A DNA stretch of 64,000 bases from Microbacterium sp. SLBN-154 (GCF_006715565.1 NZ_VFNL01000001.1:1302001-1366000); one strand, 5' to 3'; positions 17,681 to 27,116 are shown, counted from the stretch's first letter. Notes: generated by a model from the letters alone, not told the origin. Program-made: numbers and translations.

Positions 17681-18133
17681 TCACGTCCACTGATCGTTCG
17701 CGGCGGCGTCGTACCGGTCGGGCTCCGGTCCACGCTGGAAGCGCCGGCCCGTGATCGACGTCGGCGACAGACGGACCCAACGGTATTTGAGGGTCGGGAT
17801 CCAGGGCGTGAGCGGCAGAGCCTCGGCCGCGTCGATCTCGCTCTGCAGTTCGAGGCGGGCCGCTATCCCCTTGAACACCACGCTCGCGGCACCGTCGTCG
17901 TCGTACTCATCGACCTCGAATGCGATGCGGGGGTTCGCCGACAGCTCCGCGAGCTTCGACCCGGGCGCCGTGCGGAACAGCACGTGCGGCCCGTCGGTCA
18001 CGTAGTTGATCGGGAAGATGTCGGGCTCCCCCTGGATCGACACCGCCAGGCGACCCACCTGACCACGTGCGAGCAGGCTCCAGCACTCGTCCTCGCTGAG
18101 GCTCCACACGGGGGCTTCGGTGATGTCATCCAT
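17681..18133 (-). CDS. Pyridoxamine 5'-phosphate oxidase-like (FMN/F420-binding split barrel) protein
   Basis: A 150-residue single-domain flavin-binding split barrel. The pattern ECWSLLARGQVGRLAV, then FPINYVTDGPHVLFRTAPGSK, then RIAFEVDEYDDDGAASVVFKG matches the PNPOx-like family that is widespread in actinobacteria. AAGGAG lies before the ATG at 18133. The stop is 10 bp from the LacI stop (convergent). It is divergent from PEP synthase with 177 bp between. A role in pyridoxal synthesis is unlikely; such proteins bind FMN, F420 or heme. Confidence 0.85.
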   Translation of the reverse strand: MDDITEAPVWSLSEDECWSLLARGQVGRLAVSIQGEPDIFPINYVTDGPHVLFRTAPGSKLAELSANPRIAFEVDEYDDDGAASVVFKGIAARLELQSEIDAAEALPLTPWIPTLKYRWVRLSPTSITGRRFQRGPEPDRYDAAANDQWT

Positions 18134-18310
18134 CGGTGTGCTCCTTCTCGCCCTCGGTGTCGGGAGGAGTCTCCCGGCCCGCCCCGGCGGGCGCCGGGAC
18201 ATTGGTCCCGCGGCATCCGGGTCGTGGCCCGGCAGGACCTTCGACCCGGGCTGGTTCCGACCATCCCTCGACACTGACCCTGCATCGGACGAACGAGGTC
18301 GGGAGAGGGC

Positions 18311-20701
18311 ATGATGGCCGCAGAACAGGGGAGCAGCGTCATCCCGCTGTACGAGATCGGTATGGCGGACCTGCCCCAGGTGGGTGGGAAGAACGCCTCC
18401 CTCGGCGAGATGATCTCGCGGCTGGCCTCGAGCGGCGTGCGGGTGCCGGGCGGGTTCGCCACCACGGCGCGGGCCTATCGCGCCTTCCTCGCCGCAGACG
18501 GACTCGCAGATCGCATCGCGCGGATGCTGGCGGCGCTCGACGTGTCCGACGTCGCAGCGCTCGCCCGGGCGGGAGCCGAGATCCGCGCGATGATCAACGC
18601 CCAGCCCCTTCCGGCCGACCTCGAACGCGACATCCGCGACGCCTTCGCCGCCGTTGTCGACGAGACCGGGGGCACCGACATCACCTGGGCGGTCCGTTCG
18701 TCGGCGACCGCCGAAGACCTGCCGGATGCGTCCTTCGCCGGGCAGCAGGAGACCTTCCTGCACATCGCCGGCGTCGAGAACATCCTCGCGGCCATCACGA
18801 GGGTGTTCGCCTCGCTCTACAACGACCGCGCGATCGCCTATCGGGTGCACCAGGGGTTCGCGCACTCCGATGTGGCGCTGTCGGCCAGCGTGCAGCGCAT
18901 GGTGCGCTCCGACATCGGCGCGTCGGGTGTGATCTTCACCGTCGACACCGAGTCGGGGTTCCGCGACAGCGTCCTCGTCACCAGTGCCTATGGGCTGGGG
19001 GAGGCGGTGGTGCAGGGCGCGGTCAACCCGGATGAGTTCCTCGTGTACAAGCCCGGGCTCCGGGCCTGCCGGCCCGCGATCCTCCGTCGGCGCCTCGGCG
19101 AGAAGACCATCGCCCTTCGGTTCGCCACCGAGAGCACCGTCGGACACAGCACGTCGTTCGAGGACGTTCCCGACAGCGCGCGCTCGCGGTTCAGCATCAC
19201 CGACGACGATGTCGCCGAACTCGCACGATCCGCGCTGGTGATCGAGGAGCACTACGGCCGGCCGATGGACATCGAGTGGGCCCGCGACGGGCAGGAGGGT
19301 CGCCTGTACATCCTGCAGGCGCGTCCCGAGACGGTCGTGTCGCGGGAGGATGCCGTGACCCTCGACCGCTTCGTGCTGCGCGAGCACGGCGACCTTCTCA
19401 TCTCGGGTCGCGCGATCGGTCGCCGCATCGGCGTCGGGCGGGTGCGGGTGATGTCCTCGGCCGAGCACATGGAGCGGGTGCAGGACGGCGACGTGATCGT
19501 GGCCGACATGACCGATCCCGACTGGGAGCCGGTGATGAAGAAGGCCGCCGCGATCATCACCGACCGCGGCGGTCGCACCTGCCACGCAGCGATCGTTGCG
19601 CGCGAGCTCGGCATCCCCGCCGTCGTCGGCACGGTCACCGCCACCCGCGAGCTCACCGACGGGACGCTCGTCACGGTCAGCTGCAGCGACGGTGACGAGG
19701 GGCACGTGTTCGCCGGACGTGCGGACTTCTCGGAGGAGCACACGCGCATCGATCGGATGCCGCCGATCCCGGTCGAGCTGATGATGAACGTCGGCGCACC
19801 CGATCAGGCGTTCGCCTTCGCCGCGCTCCCCAACGCCGGGGTGGGGCTTGCCCGACTGGAGTTCATCATCAACGAACTCATCGGCATTCATCCGCAGGCG
19901 CTGCTCGACGTCGCGGCGCTGGATGAACCGCTGCGGGACGAGATCATGCTCCGCACGAGCCCCTACGGCGGACCGCGGGAGTTCTTCGTCCGCCGCCTGG
20001 CCGAGGGCGTCTCGACCATCGCGGCCGCGTTCGCACCCAAACCGGTGATCGTCCGCACGAGCGACTTCAAGACCAATGAGTACGCGCATCTGCTCGGAGG
20101 CGAGCGATACGAGCCGCAGGAGGAGAACCCGATGCTCGGGTGGCGGGGAGCGTCGCGCTACGTCACCGACCGGTTCGCCGACTGCTTCGCGATGGAATGC
20201 GACGCGCTGCGCCACGTCCGTGACGCCATGGGTCTGACGAACGTTAAGATCATGATCCCGTTCGTCCGCACGGTCGATGAGGCCGCGGCCGTGGAGCGGG
20301 TGCTCGCCGAGAATGGCCTGCGCCGGGGGGAGAACGGCCTCGAGGTCCTGATGATGTGCGAGATTCCGTCGAACGCCCTGCTCGCCGATCGCTTCCTCGA
20401 CCACTTCGACGGGTTCTCCATCGGGTCCAACGACATGACTCAGCTCGTCCTCGGCGTCGACCGGGATTCCGATCTCGTCGCGGAGGCTTTCGACGAGCGG
20501 AACCCCGCCGTGCTGAGCGTGCTGCAGATGGCGATCGAGGCCTGCAATCGAAGAGGGCGCTACGTCGGCATCTGCGGCCAGGGCCCGTCGGATCATCCTG
20601 ATCTCGCCGACTGGCTCGTCCGCCACGGCATCGGATCGATCTCTCTCAACCCCGACAGCATCATCGAGACATGGCTGTCGCTGGCGAAGCGTAAGACCTG
20701 A
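18311..20701 (+). CDS. ppsA: Phosphoenolpyruvate synthase
   Basis: A 796-residue protein with the full three-domain order: an N-terminal ATP-grasp domain ([15 protein letters not shown] at the start, [19 protein letters not shown] near 135), the swivelling phosphohistidine domain ([19 protein letters not shown], histidine near residue 425) and the C-terminal PEP/pyruvate TIM barrel ([28 protein letters not shown]). It converts pyruvate, ATP and water to PEP, AMP and phosphate for gluconeogenesis. Start ATG 18311 follows GGGAGAGG; ATG 18314 is equally possible. No regulatory PPDK/PEPS kinase gene is adjacent. A very long antisense frame across this gene is a shadow. Confidence 0.92.
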   Translation: MMAAEQGSSVIPLYEIGMADLPQVGGKNASLGEMISRLASSGVRVPGGFATTARAYRAFLAADGLADRIARMLAALDVSDVAALARAGAEIRAMINAQPLPADLERDIRDAFAAVVDETGGTDITWAVRSSATAEDLPDASFAGQQETFLHIAGVENILAAITRVFASLYNDRAIAYRVHQGFAHSDVALSASVQRMVRSDIGASGVIFTVDTESGFRDSVLVTSAYGLGEAVVQGAVNPDEFLVYKPGLRACRPAILRRRLGEKTIALRFATESTVGHSTSFEDVPDSARSRFSITDDDVAELARSALVIEEHYGRPMDIEWARDGQEGRLYILQARPETVVSREDAVTLDRFVLREHGDLLISGRAIGRRIGVGRVRVMSSAEHMERVQDGDVIVADMTDPDWEPVMKKAAAIITDRGGRTCHAAIVARELGIPAVVGTVTATRELTDGTLVTVSCSDGDEGHVFAGRADFSEEHTRIDRMPPIPVELMMNVGAPDQAFAFAALPNAGVGLARLEFIINELIGIHPQALLDVAALDEPLRDEIMLRTSPYGGPREFFVRRLAEGVSTIAAAFAPKPVIVRTSDFKTNEYAHLLGGERYEPQEENPMLGWRGASRYVTDRFADCFAMECDALRHVRDAMGLTNVKIMIPFVRTVDEAAAVERVLAENGLRRGENGLEVLMMCEIPSNALLADRFLDHFDGFSIGSNDMTQLVLGVDRDSDLVAEAFDERNPAVLSVLQMAIEACNRRGRYVGICGQGPSDHPDLADWLVRHGIGSISLNPDSIIETWLSLAKRKT

Positions 20702-20720
20702 GAGGGGCAGACCGCGGTAA

Positions 20721-21221
20721 TCAGAGGTGCATGCTCAGCACGATCCGGTATGAACCGTCCGCCCGCCGATCATCTTCGACGCGGTGCATCCCGATCTTGT
20801 GCGCCACGCGCTGCGAGGCGAGGTTGTCCGGGTGGATGATCGCGACGAGTTCCTCTACGCCGGTGCGATTCCGCGCATAGTCGCGGCAGGCCGCAGCGGC
20901 CTCGGATGCCATTCCCCGGCCTTGCCACCGCGGGGCGACGTGATACCCCACCTCGAGCTTCCTCGCCCCGTTGACGTCCTGCCACGTCAGCCCGCAGTCT
21001 CCGACGAAGTCGCCCTCGTGCGTCTCGATGATCCAGAGCCCGTGACCATGCTCTGCGTAGTTGCGCTGGTTCCAGGCGATCCAGGCGGCGGCCTGCTCGC
21101 GCGTCTTCGGTGCGGGGTAGAACCGCATGACGTTCGGATCGCCCAGGAGGCCGGCCATCTCGTCGAGGTCTTCCGGCAGCATCTGCCGGAAGCGAAGCCT
21201 CGCCGTGTCTCCGGGAACCAC
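20721..21221 (-). CDS. GNAT family N-acetyltransferase (RimJ/RimL type)
   Basis: A 166-residue acetyltransferase. The acetyl-CoA loop is VAPRWQGRGMASEAAAACRDYA, and the downstream HPDNLASQRVAHKIGM is the typical alpha4 region of the RimJ/RimL subfamily. These transfer acetyl groups to amino groups of proteins, peptides or small molecules; the substrate cannot be told. Convergent with PEP synthase (19 bp between stops), and 35 bp downstream of the universal stress gene on the same strand. Confidence 0.85.
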   Translation of the reverse strand: MVPGDTARLRFRQMLPEDLDEMAGLLGDPNVMRFYPAPKTREQAAAWIAWNQRNYAEHGHGLWIIETHEGDFVGDCGLTWQDVNGARKLEVGYHVAPRWQGRGMASEAAAACRDYARNRTGVEELVAIIHPDNLASQRVAHKIGMHRVEDDRRADGSYRIVLSMHL

Positions 21222-21256
21222 TCCTGCACGATAGCGAACGTCGTCGACCTCGGCCG

Positions 21257-22093
21257 TCAGCGCCCCGACGGCACCACGGCGACGGGAACGTCGAGGCGGC
21301 CGATGAGGTCTTGCCCGACCGATCCGAAGAATCCCCCGGCGAGGAGCCCGCGGCCGTGCGTGCCGAGCACGAGGAGGGAACTGTCGCCCGCGGCCTTGCT
21401 CAGGACCGACACGGCATTGTCGTGGATGAGGACCTGATCGACGGCGAGGCCGGAGAAGTCCCGCTGGAGGCGCTCGATGGTCTCGTGCATGAGCTGCTCA
21501 TGCTGCGCGCGCACGGCGCGCGGCGCAGACGCCGTCGCCGCTGCCGCCGCCGGTGCACCCGTGGGGAGGATCGGACCCGACCAGGCGTGCACGATACGGA
21601 GGGTCTCGCCCGCCGCGGCCGCTTCCGCCGCAGCGAAGGTCAGCGCCGCGTCGCTGGACCTATCCGTCGCAAGACCGACCGTGACCGGTCCGCTCGTCTC
21701 GGTCCATCCCGAGGGGACGATGCAGGTCGGCACCGTCGCCATCGCGCTCACGCGGAGCGACATCCACCCGTGCAGCGCTTCGCGGATGGAGTGACCGTTG
21801 TCGACGCCGATCACCAGGATGTCCGCGTCCTCTGCCGCATCCGTCAGGGCGCGCGGCATGAGGCCGTCGATCCGCGTCGCCTCGACCGGGAGGGCGGGGT
21901 TGGCCGTGCGGAGTCGCTGCTCGGCACGGGCGAGATCCTCCTCCGCCCTGGGCTGATCCTGCAGGAACGGGTTGGTGATGAGGACGACCTCCACGCGCGC
22001 CTGACGGCGCAGCGCGCGATCGGTGACCCAGTCGAGCGCAGCGTCTGCGCCATCGCTGGCGTCGTAGCCCAGCAGAATGCGTTCCATGGCCAC
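21257..22093 (-). CDS. Universal stress protein, two tandem Usp domains
   Basis: A 278-residue protein with two Usp folds. Domain 1 begins ERILLGYDASDGADAALDW, domain 2 begins PVTVGLATDRSSDAALTFA. The second has the ATP-binding-type end LLVLGTHGRGLLAGGFFGSVG; the first has a degenerate version (LVIGVDNGHSIREALHG), so only domain 2 probably binds ATP. GTG 22093 has GAGGA about 6 bases before it; ATG 22087 is the alternative. Such proteins are common in dormancy and stress regulons of actinobacteria. Confidence 0.88.
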   Translation of the reverse strand: MAMERILLGYDASDGADAALDWVTDRALRRQARVEVVLITNPFLQDQPRAEEDLARAEQRLRTANPALPVEATRIDGLMPRALTDAAEDADILVIGVDNGHSIREALHGWMSLRVSAMATVPTCIVPSGWTETSGPVTVGLATDRSSDAALTFAAAEAAAAGETLRIVHAWSGPILPTGAPAAAAATASAPRAVRAQHEQLMHETIERLQRDFSGLAVDQVLIHDNAVSVLSKAAGDSSLLVLGTHGRGLLAGGFFGSVGQDLIGRLDVPVAVVPSGR

Positions 22094-22179
22094 CGTCCGT
22101 CCTCGTGGCCTCGACGATAGGGAAAGCGGCGACGGACTGGTGGGGACCTAGGTCCCACGCGGGAGGGTGCCGCCTGTCG

Positions 22180-22255
22180 TGGACGCGACGGCGGGAGTCG
22201 AACCCGCAACGCTGCCGGATATGAGCCGGAGCCCGGGACCGCCCGGATCGCCGCG
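22180..22255 (-). tRNA. tRNA-like element with CAU anticodon loop (non-standard D arm)
   Basis: Read on the minus strand, 76 bases fold as a cloverleaf including an encoded 3' CCA. The acceptor stem is CGCGGCG with CGTCGCG (7 pairs, one G-U). The T arm is perfect: GCGGG, loop TTCGACT, CCCGC. The anticodon loop is CTCATAT (CAU) on a stem of four good pairs plus a T-C mismatch. The D arm is odd: stem CCGG/CCGG with a 6-base loop, A at position 8 instead of U, and no A14. It is not the usual initiator or elongator tRNA-Met. It may be a divergent tRNA, a pseudo-tRNA, or an integration target remnant. Confidence 0.5.
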
Positions 22256-22311
22256 ATGCCCTCGACGTTACGTGAGGGCGGCGACAGCGGCGAGGAATGT
22301 GAAGGAGAGTG

Positions 22312-24120
22312 TCAGGGTGTGACGGCGTGTGTCGTCGGGCGATCTTCGACGCCCTGCGGAATCCCGCCCGTCAACGCCGACAGCCGCGCGACGCCGACCG
22401 GCTCGTCGGGCAGCAGCGGGACGATCGCGATGCGATCCGCCCGTTCCCGGATGCGGGCGATCTGGGCGACCTCGTTGCGGGCTCGCGTCCGCAGGAACGG
22501 CGAGTGGGGGTGCGTCGCGGCGATCGAGTTGTTCGCCACCCACGCCCAGGGGTGAATGCCGGCACGTTCCAGGTCGTCCTGCAGCCCCGTCGCTTCCAGC
22601 ACGGGTGTCGTCTCGGCGAGCGTCACGAGAAGGATCTTCGTCTGTGCGGGGTTCTGCAGTCGCATCAGGGGCGTCGAATAGGCCATGTTCACGGCTCCCA
22701 TCTGGCGGGCGATCTCGCGATGGTACGAGCCGGCTGTGTCGAGGAGCAGCAGGGTGTGTCCGGTCGGTGCGGTGTCCATCACGACGAACTTCCGTCGGGA
22801 GTCGTGAATCGCCCGAGAGAACTGGTGGAAGACCGCGACCTCCGCGGTGCACGGCGACATCAGATCCTCGGCCAACGCCGCGCGTCCCGACTCGTCCAAC
22901 TCCTTCCCCTTCGTCGCCATGACGTGCGCACGGTACTGCTCGAGTGCGATGTCGGGGTCGATCCGTGTCACGGTGAGGCCGTCGACCGCCGCGCCGAGCG
23001 TTTCGTCGAGGTGGGCGGCAGGATCGGTGGTGGTCAGGAGCACCTCGTGACCGCGGTGGGCCAGGGCGAGGGCCACGGCAACGGCGACGGTCGTCTTGCC
23101 GACACCGCCCTTGCCCATGCACATCACCAGACCAGGCCCGTCGCGCTCGATCTCATCCACGAGGGCGACCAGGGGCGCGTCCGGCAGAACGGCGGTCTCG
23201 GCGGCATCCCTCACCGCCTCATCCGCGAGTTCGGGGTCGAAGAACGTGCGGACCGCTTCAAGGCCGACCACGTCGCGTGCCTTGAGCTCCAGAACATCGC
23301 GCGGCAGATCGGCGATCGCCGCCGGAACGGCCGACAGCGCGGCAGCTTCCCGACGACGCAGCGCCACTGCGATCGGCTCGTCGCCGGCTCTTTCGGGGAG
23401 GACGCCGTTGATCACGACGAACGCATTCGTCATGCCGATCGCGGTCACCTCGGCGAACGTGCGGCCGATCTCCTTCAGCGCGGACGGTTGCGGGCGGGCG
23501 ACCAGGATCAGCCGGGTGCGGTCGGGATCGGTGAGCGCCGAGACCGCCGCTGCGTACGTTGCGCGATGCTTCTCCAGCCCGGCGAGGGGACCGAGGCACG
23601 ACGCGTCTCCGCCGGTCGACAGGAACCGCGTCCACGATCCGGGCAACTGGAGGAGGCGGATGGTGTGCCCGGTGGGAGCGGTGTCGAAGAGGATGTGGTC
23701 GTATCGCCCGTATGCGGTGTCATCCGTCAGAAGCTGCGTGAACTCATCGAAGGATGCGACCTCGGTGGTGCACGAACCCGAGAGCCCCTCGATGACCCCG
23801 GCGATCTCCGGTTCGGGCAGCAGCCCTCGGAGGGGCCCGATGATGCGCTCCCGATAGGCGTCGGCCGCTTGCGCGGGATCGATCTCCAGCGCATCGAGGC
23901 CCGGAACCGACGGGATCTCCGTGACGGCGTTGCCGATCGCGATGCCGAACACCTGGCCGAGGTTGGACGCGGGATCGGTGCTCACGAGCAGGACGCGCTG
24001 CCCCAGGGTCGCGAGGTGCACGGCCGTGGCGCACGCGACCGATGTCTTGCCGACGCCGCCCTTGCCGGTGAAGAACAAGAACCGTGGTGCGTTCGCGAGG
24101 AATCTCATGACACCGCTCAT
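22312..24120 (-). CDS. arsA: ArsA-type arsenite-stimulated ATPase, two-domain
   Basis: A 602-residue protein with two homologous ATPase halves. P-loops GKGGVGKT occur near residues 19 and 337, and the signature DTAPTGHT follows each. The three metalloid-binding cysteines of E. coli ArsA (113, 172, 422) are all present at the matching places: GSCTTEVASF near 116, ASCLGPLAGLEK near 175 and MSPCTAEVAVF near 423. It should therefore respond to As(III) or Sb(III). No arsB/acr3, arsD, arsR or arsC is nearby, so its partner is elsewhere or it has another role. Start ATG 24120 follows GGGAGG; ATG 24108 is an alternative. Confidence 0.9.
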   Translation of the reverse strand: MSGVMRFLANAPRFLFFTGKGGVGKTSVACATAVHLATLGQRVLLVSTDPASNLGQVFGIAIGNAVTEIPSVPGLDALEIDPAQAADAYRERIIGPLRGLLPEPEIAGVIEGLSGSCTTEVASFDEFTQLLTDDTAYGRYDHILFDTAPTGHTIRLLQLPGSWTRFLSTGGDASCLGPLAGLEKHRATYAAAVSALTDPDRTRLILVARPQPSALKEIGRTFAEVTAIGMTNAFVVINGVLPERAGDEPIAVALRRREAAALSAVPAAIADLPRDVLELKARDVVGLEAVRTFFDPELADEAVRDAAETAVLPDAPLVALVDEIERDGPGLVMCMGKGGVGKTTVAVAVALALAHRGHEVLLTTTDPAAHLDETLGAAVDGLTVTRIDPDIALEQYRAHVMATKGKELDESGRAALAEDLMSPCTAEVAVFHQFSRAIHDSRRKFVVMDTAPTGHTLLLLDTAGSYHREIARQMGAVNMAYSTPLMRLQNPAQTKILLVTLAETTPVLEATGLQDDLERAGIHPWAWVANNSIAATHPHSPFLRTRARNEVAQIARIRERADRIAIVPLLPDEPVGVARLSALTGGIPQGVEDRPTTHAVTP

Positions 24121-24188
24121 CTTCCTCCGCCTCCCTCGACGATGCGGGCCGGAGGTCCTTCGAGCCGAAGCCTCGTCATGGTGCGCGC

Positions 24189-25184
24189 TCAACGACCGGG
24201 AGCGCGAGCGGGCGGCGCAGGAGCGTCGAGGGCGCGCAGCATCCGCTCGAGCACCTCACGCAGTTCGGCGCGCGACGGCTCGGCAAGGTCGGTCGTGTAG
24301 TCGACCCCGGCCGGGATCCACGACAGGCCATACATGGTCTCGCGGAAGTCGGCGCCACCGACGGGCCACCGCGTGTGCGCAGCATCCTCTTCGGTCGCAC
24401 CCTGCCCCCAGATGCCGAAGTGCTCCTTCATGACGTCGATGGGCAGGTCGATGACCGCATCGGCCTCGACGGGCTGACGCGTCCACGAGCGGGCGACGAG
24501 GATGAAGTCCTCGACCTCGTCGGGGGTCAGCGGCCGCGGCTCGAAGAGTACCCGGGTGTGCTCGACGCGGGCGAGCCGATCGACGCGGAAGGTGCGCCAG
24601 TCGTCGCGCTCGAGGTCCCAGCACAGCAGATACCAGTGCCGGTCGGCGGGGGCGAGCGCGTGCGGCTCGACGCGGCGGCGCGTCTCGGCGCCGGTCATCG
24701 AGGTGTAGTCGAACCGCACCCGCTCGTGGTCGCGGATCGCCAGCGCCAGCTCGCCGAGCACCTCGCTCGACACCGCCGCGCCCGACTGGATCCCCGCCGG
24801 CTGCACCGCGTCGGCCAGCGCCGTGACCCGGCGCCGGAGCGGCGCGGGCAGCACCTGCTCGAGCTTCGCCAGCGCTGTGAGGGTCGTCTCGGGTCCGCTC
24901 ACCAGCCGCTGGGATGCCGCGACGCGCAGTCCGATCGCCATCGCGACCGCCTCCTCGTCGGTGAGGAGGAGCGGCGGCACGGCGCTGCCGGCCTCGAGGC
25001 GGTAGCCGCCGGTGATGCCCGGCGTCGACTCGATGCGGTAGCCGAGATCGCGGAGGCGCTCAACGTCTCGTCGCACCGTGCGCTCGGTCACGCCGAGCCG
25101 CGCGGCGAGTTCGGTGCCGGGCCAGTGCCGATGCGTCTGCAGCAAATTCAGCAGAGCGAGCGCGCGGGTCGTGGTGTCGGACAT
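24189..25184 (-). CDS. WYL-domain transcriptional regulator (YafY type)
   Basis: A 331-residue regulator: N-terminal HTH_11 winged helix (LAARLGVTERTVRRDVERLRDLGY), then a WYL domain (RFDYTSMTGAETRRRVEPHAL, followed by HWYLLCWDLERDDWRTFRVDR) and a C-terminal WCX-type extension. It is divergent from the DrrAB-like ABC genes; the 61-bp gap holds a perfect palindrome at 25208-25222. WYL domains sense small ligands or nucleic acid and this configuration suggests local control of the exporter. CAGAAT sits 6 bases before its ATG, so the mRNA may be leaderless. Confidence 0.9.
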   Translation of the reverse strand: MSDTTTRALALLNLLQTHRHWPGTELAARLGVTERTVRRDVERLRDLGYRIESTPGITGGYRLEAGSAVPPLLLTDEEAVAMAIGLRVAASQRLVSGPETTLTALAKLEQVLPAPLRRRVTALADAVQPAGIQSGAAVSSEVLGELALAIRDHERVRFDYTSMTGAETRRRVEPHALAPADRHWYLLCWDLERDDWRTFRVDRLARVEHTRVLFEPRPLTPDEVEDFILVARSWTRQPVEADAVIDLPIDVMKEHFGIWGQGATEEDAAHTRWPVGGADFRETMYGLSWIPAGVDYTTDLAEPSRAELREVLERMLRALDAPAPPARAPGR

Positions 25185-25207
25185 GCATCGATTCTGCCCG
25201 TCATCGC

Positions 25208-25222
25208 GGACAGGATCTGTCC
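25208..25222. promoter_or_regulatory. Palindromic operator in the WYL/ABC divergent promoter
   Basis: GGACAGGATCTGTCC has perfect 6-bp arms around GAT. It lies upstream of the -10 box TACCTT (25234-25239) of the ABC operon and just behind the WYL gene start, ideal for control of both directions by the WYL regulator. Confidence 0.65.
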
Positions 25223-25233
25223 GGGTGCGCTCC

Positions 25234-25239
25234 TACCTT
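25234..25239 (+). promoter_or_regulatory. Candidate -10 box, leaderless start of ABC operon
   Basis: TACCTT fits TANNNT and is followed by exactly six bases and then the ATG at 25246, implying transcription starts at or next to the start codon. Confidence 0.55.
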
Positions 25240-25245
25240 CGACCC

Positions 25246-26310
25246 ATGGCGAACCAACCGATCATCGAAGCGCAGGGGCTCACCAAGCGCTTCACCGTCA
25301 AGAAGAAGACCGTGGCGGCGGTCACCGACCTGACGTTCGAGGTGCAGCGCGGCGAGCTCGTCGCGTTCCTCGGACCCAACGGCGCGGGCAAGTCCACCAG
25401 CCTGCGCATGCTCACCACTCTCCTGCCACCCACGTCCGGCAACGCGCGGGTGGTCGGCCACGACATCCTCCGTGATCCGGCCGGCGTCCGCGCTCGCATC
25501 GGCTATGTCGGTCAGTTGACGAGCGGGAGCTTCGCGCAACGCGCGCGGGACGAGCTGCTCAGCCAGGGCGCGTTCTACGGGATGGGCCGCGCCGCGGCAT
25601 CCGCCCGGGCCGACGAACTCATCGAGTCGCTCGATCTGTCGGGATTCGCGACCCGCACCGTGCAGCAGCTCAGCGGCGGGCAGAAACGGCGGCTCGACAT
25701 CGCGCTCGGGCTCATGCACGCCCCGCCGCTGATCTTCCTCGACGAACCCTCCACGGGTCTCGACCCGCAGAGCCGGGCGAACCTGTGGGCGCACATCCTC
25801 GACCTGCGCGAGCGATTCGGCACGACGATCTTCCTCACCACGCACTACCTCGAAGAGGCCGACCGTTATGCCGAACGCGTCATGGTGATGGACAGGGGGC
25901 GCGTCATCGCCGATGACACCGCCGCGCGGCTGAAGGCCGAACTCGCCGGCGATGTGCTGACCCTGGGGTTCAGAACCGCGGATGCCGCGGAGCGCGCGCT
26001 TCCGGTCGTGGCGGCGCTGAGCGGGAGGGACGTGCGGCGCGTCGAGGGGAGCGATGCCGCTGATCTGGCTGTGACGGCGCCGGACGGCGACCTGCTGCTG
26101 CCCCGCGCGGTGCGCGAGCTCGACGCCGCGGGTATCGAGGTGGTTCGTGCGACGGGGGTCCCGCCGACGCTCGACGACGTGTTCCTGAGTCTGACCGGCC
26201 GGACCCTGCGCGACGCCGACCAGCCGGTCGACGAGACCGAGGAGGCGGCCGGGTCCGCCGCCGATGAACACCAGGCCGCCGAGGCCGCAACCGAAGGAGT
26301 GGTGCGATGA
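25246..26310 (+). CDS. ABC transporter ATP-binding protein, DrrA-like
   Basis: A 354-residue ATPase of the daunorubicin-resistance type. Walker A is GPNGAGKST near residue 43, the signature is LSGGQKRRLDIA near 143, and Walker B is LIFLDEPSTGLD. After the nucleotide domain comes the DrrA-type C-terminal domain (ERALPVVAALSGRDVRRVEG, PPTLDDVFLSLTGR) and a 30-residue acidic/alanine-rich tail. Its stop overlaps the permease start (ATGA). It should power export of a drug or natural product; regulation probably by the divergent WYL protein. Confidence 0.92.
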   Translation: MANQPIIEAQGLTKRFTVKKKTVAAVTDLTFEVQRGELVAFLGPNGAGKSTSLRMLTTLLPPTSGNARVVGHDILRDPAGVRARIGYVGQLTSGSFAQRARDELLSQGAFYGMGRAAASARADELIESLDLSGFATRTVQQLSGGQKRRLDIALGLMHAPPLIFLDEPSTGLDPQSRANLWAHILDLRERFGTTIFLTTHYLEEADRYAERVMVMDRGRVIADDTAARLKAELAGDVLTLGFRTADAAERALPVVAALSGRDVRRVEGSDAADLAVTAPDGDLLLPRAVRELDAAGIEVVRATGVPPTLDDVFLSLTGRTLRDADQPVDETEEAAGSAADEHQAAEAATEGVVR

Positions 26311-27116
26311 GCACGCAGACACGTCAGCCCGTGGCATCCGATCGTCCCGACACCGTGGTGCGACCGAACGTCGCCCGCGACACCTGGAACGTGCTGAGCC
26401 GGGAGCTGCGACCCACGCTCCGCGACCCGTTCACCGTGATCTTCAGCCTGGTGCAGCCGCTGGTGTTCCTCGGGCTCTTCGCGCCGCTGCTCGTCGGGCA
26501 GTCCGGTGAGCCGGTGAGCGAGACGCTCCGCTGGTTCGTGCCCGGGGTGCTGGTGATGATCGTGCTGTTCGGCACCGGGGCGACCGGGTCGAACCTGCAG
26601 TACGAGATGATGACCGGCTCGCACGAGCGGACGCTGGTCGCGCCGATCTCGCGGGCGTCGCTGCTGGTCGGGCGGGCGCTGAAGGAGACCGTGCCGATCG
26701 TGGTGCAGGCGATCATCATCGTGCTGATCGCTCTGCCCTTCGGGTTCCCGGTCGATGTGGCCGGGATGGTGATCGGGATCGTGCTGCTCGCGGTGTTCGG
26801 CGTGGGGCTCGGGTCGCTGTCGTACACGCTCGCGATCAAGACGAAGGACCGCGAATGGCTGTTCTGGGGAGTGCAGCAGACGCTGATCTTCCCGCTGCTG
26901 ATCCTGTCGGGCGTGCTGCTGCCGCTCGACGACGGTCCGGCGTGGATGCGCGCGGTCGCAACGGTGAATCCGATCAACTGGGTCGTGCAGGCCGAGCGGG
27001 CGCTGTTCGCGGGTGACCTGGCGGCGCCGGTGGTGCTGTGGGGCTGGGTCGCGGCGCTGCTGCTGGCTGCGGTGGGGCTCGCCGTCGGGGTGCGGGCGAT
27101 GCGCAAGAGCGACTGA
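26307..27116 (+). CDS. ABC-2 type transporter permease, DrrB-like
   Basis: A 269-residue membrane protein with six hydrophobic segments. The typical ABC-2 features are the N-terminal amphipathic region TWNVLSRELRPTLRDPFTVIF, the segment MMTGSHERTLVAPISR, and the conserved LSGVLLPLDDGPAWMRAVATVNPINW near the C-terminus. It is the membrane half of the exporter encoded with the preceding ATPase, by 4-base overlap. Substrate unknown. Confidence 0.92.
   Translation: MSTQTRQPVASDRPDTVVRPNVARDTWNVLSRELRPTLRDPFTVIFSLVQPLVFLGLFAPLLVGQSGEPVSETLRWFVPGVLVMIVLFGTGATGSNLQYEMMTGSHERTLVAPISRASLLVGRALKETVPIVVQAIIIVLIALPFGFPVDVAGMVIGIVLLAVFGVGLGSLSYTLAIKTKDREWLFWGVQQTLIFPLLILSGVLLPLDDGPAWMRAVATVNPINWVVQAERALFAGDLAAPVVLWGWVAALLLAAVGLAVGVRAMRKSD

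Noticed and set aside
18134..20626. Very long minus-strand open frame across the PEP synthase gene
   Set aside because: It continues the real PNPOx-like frame backwards through a clear PEP synthase on the other strand; its translation is rich in Arg, His and Gly without domain motifs, typical of GC-rich antisense.
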